A DNA stretch of 39,382 bases, taken from positions 1 through 39,382 of IMG/VR virus record IMGVR_UViG_3300025402_000027; one strand, written 5' to 3'. Source of the stretch: a virus. Position numbers and translations under genes: made by a program. Shown piece after piece: positions 38,358 through 39,382 of the stretch (the first letter of the stretch is position 1; every line of letters begins with the position of its first letter). The notes under the pieces were generated by a model, which ran no database searches, was not told where the DNA came from, and saw only the letters and a program-made list of their open reading frames with translations.

Positions 38358-39382
38358 ATGGGAAACCTAGTCTTTCAAGCTACTTTAGGTGGCACAACTT
38401 CGCTAAGTGGCCCTAATACGGCGGCTACAAATGTATTAAATGTCCCTAACGCTTCAGGTAATTTAGCCTGGTCATCGTCTGCGCTTACCGCTGCTCGCGT
38501 TCCTTACATTGGCATGGGCGGTCTATTGCAAGATTCTTCTGCTTTTACCTTTGATGGCGCTAATTTAACTTTAACTGCGGGCGCTGTTAAGTTAGCAACG
38601 GCTTATCAAATTCAATGGTTTAATGGTGCTACTCAATTAGGATCTATTCTTACTGATGGTGGTTCAAATCTTACTTTTCAAACGGGTTCTAGCAATACAG
38701 AACGGATGCGTATTAACTCTAGTGGTAATGTAGGTATTGGTATGCTTCCTATTACAAGTTATGGCACGTTACAAGTTGGTAGCGCAGTAACAAGTGCAGC
38801 GGGCGTGGGTGGATTGCAGGCTTATATTGCAGGTACAAATTCTGCGGTAGGACAAAACGGAAATATTTCTGTTATTACCACTAATGCACAGGGAGCAGAT
38901 ATTGGTGGAAGCATTGGTTTTGGGGGTAAATTTGTAGTTTCTACTGGATTATCAGCGCCGTTTGCAATGATTGCGGGCAGAAAAGAGAACTCTACAGACA
39001 ACAACGGGGCAGGGTATTTACAGTTTTCTACTATACCTAATGGGGGAACAACTACAGAACGGATGCGTATTGACTCTAATGGTAATTTGTTGGTTGGTGG
39101 AACAGCGCAAAGAAATCTTGCAAAACAATCCATTGAATATACCTCTGGTAATAATGGGCTTGCTATATATTGTGTTGCAAATGCAAGCGCAACGGATTTT
39201 GTTACTTTTACTGCTAATGCAGGGGACGTTTGCGGCGCTATTTCAAGAGTAGGAACTACTTCTGCTGTGGTCTATACAGCAACTTCTGATTATCGTTTAA
39301 AAGAAAATATAACGCCATTTATTAATGCTTTAGATTCTGTATCTAAACTTAAACCAGTAAACTATACATGGAAAGATGGCGG
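38358..39382 (+). CDS. Tail fibre, N-terminal part (continues at 3-341 across the junction)
   Basis: The first 341 residues of a 412-residue fibre. The N-terminus reads MGNLVFQATLGGTTSLSGPN. Two copies of a motif typical of S74-type fibres, TERMRINSSGNVGIG and TERMRIDSNGNLLVG, stand at about residues 115 and 235. No stop appears up to the window end, where the frame enters the repeated end and continues as the S74 domain described at 3-341 (S310, K315). Ribosome site aagga. It resembles the C-terminal third of the long fibre at 35410, so the two could come from a duplication. Confidence 0.9.
   Translation, partial: MGNLVFQATLGGTTSLSGPNTAATNVLNVPNASGNLAWSSSALTAARVPYIGMGGLLQDSSAFTFDGANLTLTAGAVKLATAYQIQWFNGATQLGSILTDGGSNLTFQTGSSNTERMRINSSGNVGIGMLPITSYGTLQVGSAVTSAAGVGGLQAYIAGTNSAVGQNGNISVITTNAQGADIGGSIGFGGKFVVSTGLSAPFAMIAGRKENSTDNNGAGYLQFSTIPNGGTTTERMRIDSNGNLLVGGTAQRNLAKQSIEYTSGNNGLAIYCVANASATDFVTFTANAGDVCGAISRVGTTSAVVYTATSDYRLKENITPFINALDSVSKLKPVNYTWKDG
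39256..39382. repeat. Right copy of the window-end overlap
   Basis: This is the second copy of bases 1-127, identical except at its first base. Joining the copies gives a circle of about 39,255 bp in which the fibre gene from 38358 to 341 is intact. Confidence 0.93.

Noticed and set aside
35410-39382. Diversity-generating retroelement acting on the fibres
   Set aside because: No reverse transcriptase gene and no template/variable repeat pair with adenine-specific differences was found.
1-39382. CRISPR array, integrase, repressor or phage RNA polymerase
   Set aside because: No regularly spaced repeats outside the origin region and no open frame with integrase, cI-like or single-subunit RNA polymerase motifs were seen.

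Overview
This window is a complete or nearly complete genome of a tailed double-stranded DNA phage, written as a linear string that overlaps itself. Bases 2-127 are identical to bases 39257-39382, so the molecule closes into a circle of about 39,255 bp, and the gene cut by the window edges (38358 to the end, then to 341) is one intact 412-residue tail-fibre protein. The head and tail module follows the P22 plan (TerL, P22-type portal, scaffold, P22-type coat, gp4-like adaptor, gp10-like stabiliser, three ejection proteins), so I infer a short-tailed podovirus with headful packaging. A two-component spanin with a lipobox and a GH19 endolysin point to a Gram-negative host. A freshwater betaproteobacterium is only a guess. 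No integrase, repressor, RNA polymerase, tRNA or CRISPR array was seen; a lytic life using host RNA polymerase is the simplest reading.

Layout. 38358-8804 (+, across the junction): tail fibre, beta-helix tail spike, GNAT-like protein, three ejection proteins, then lysis (two small membrane proteins, Rz with Rz1 nested in it, GH19 endolysin). 11629-8761 (-): VRR-NUC nuclease, SNF2-type helicase and seven small genes chained mostly by 1-4 nt overlaps. 11707-18298 (+): RecB/Cas4-like DUF2800 nuclease, a candidate ssDNA-binding protein, family A DNA polymerase and a primase-helicase, ending at a bidirectional terminator. 21058-18343 (-): a two-domain beta-clamp homologue and many small genes, ending at the same terminator. 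21059-21747: a gene-free interval packed with DnaA-box-like 9-mers, the best replication-origin candidate. 21748-38347 (+): TerS, TerL, small basic proteins, a phage GroES, an HNH endonuclease, portal, small proteins, scaffold, coat, decoration-like proteins, tail adaptor, stabiliser and tail fibres.

How it works together. The replication set (clamp, polymerase, primase-helicase, SSB candidate, nucleases, SNF2 helicase) lies in two divergent pairs of operons around 11.65 kb and 21.1-21.7 kb. The origin candidate sits between the leftward clamp operon and the rightward packaging/structural operon. Genes are packed very tightly: TAATG and ATGA stop/start overlaps are the rule, which supports many short genes of under 60 codons that I added by reading the sequence directly.

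Most worth a second look: the clamp that lacks beta-clamp domain 1, the 18-bp double-box iterons of the origin candidate, two operon-first genes with an extended -10 placed so that the mRNA would start at the ATG, a structured leader before the polymerase operon's coiled-coil gene, and several micro-genes and overprinted genes.
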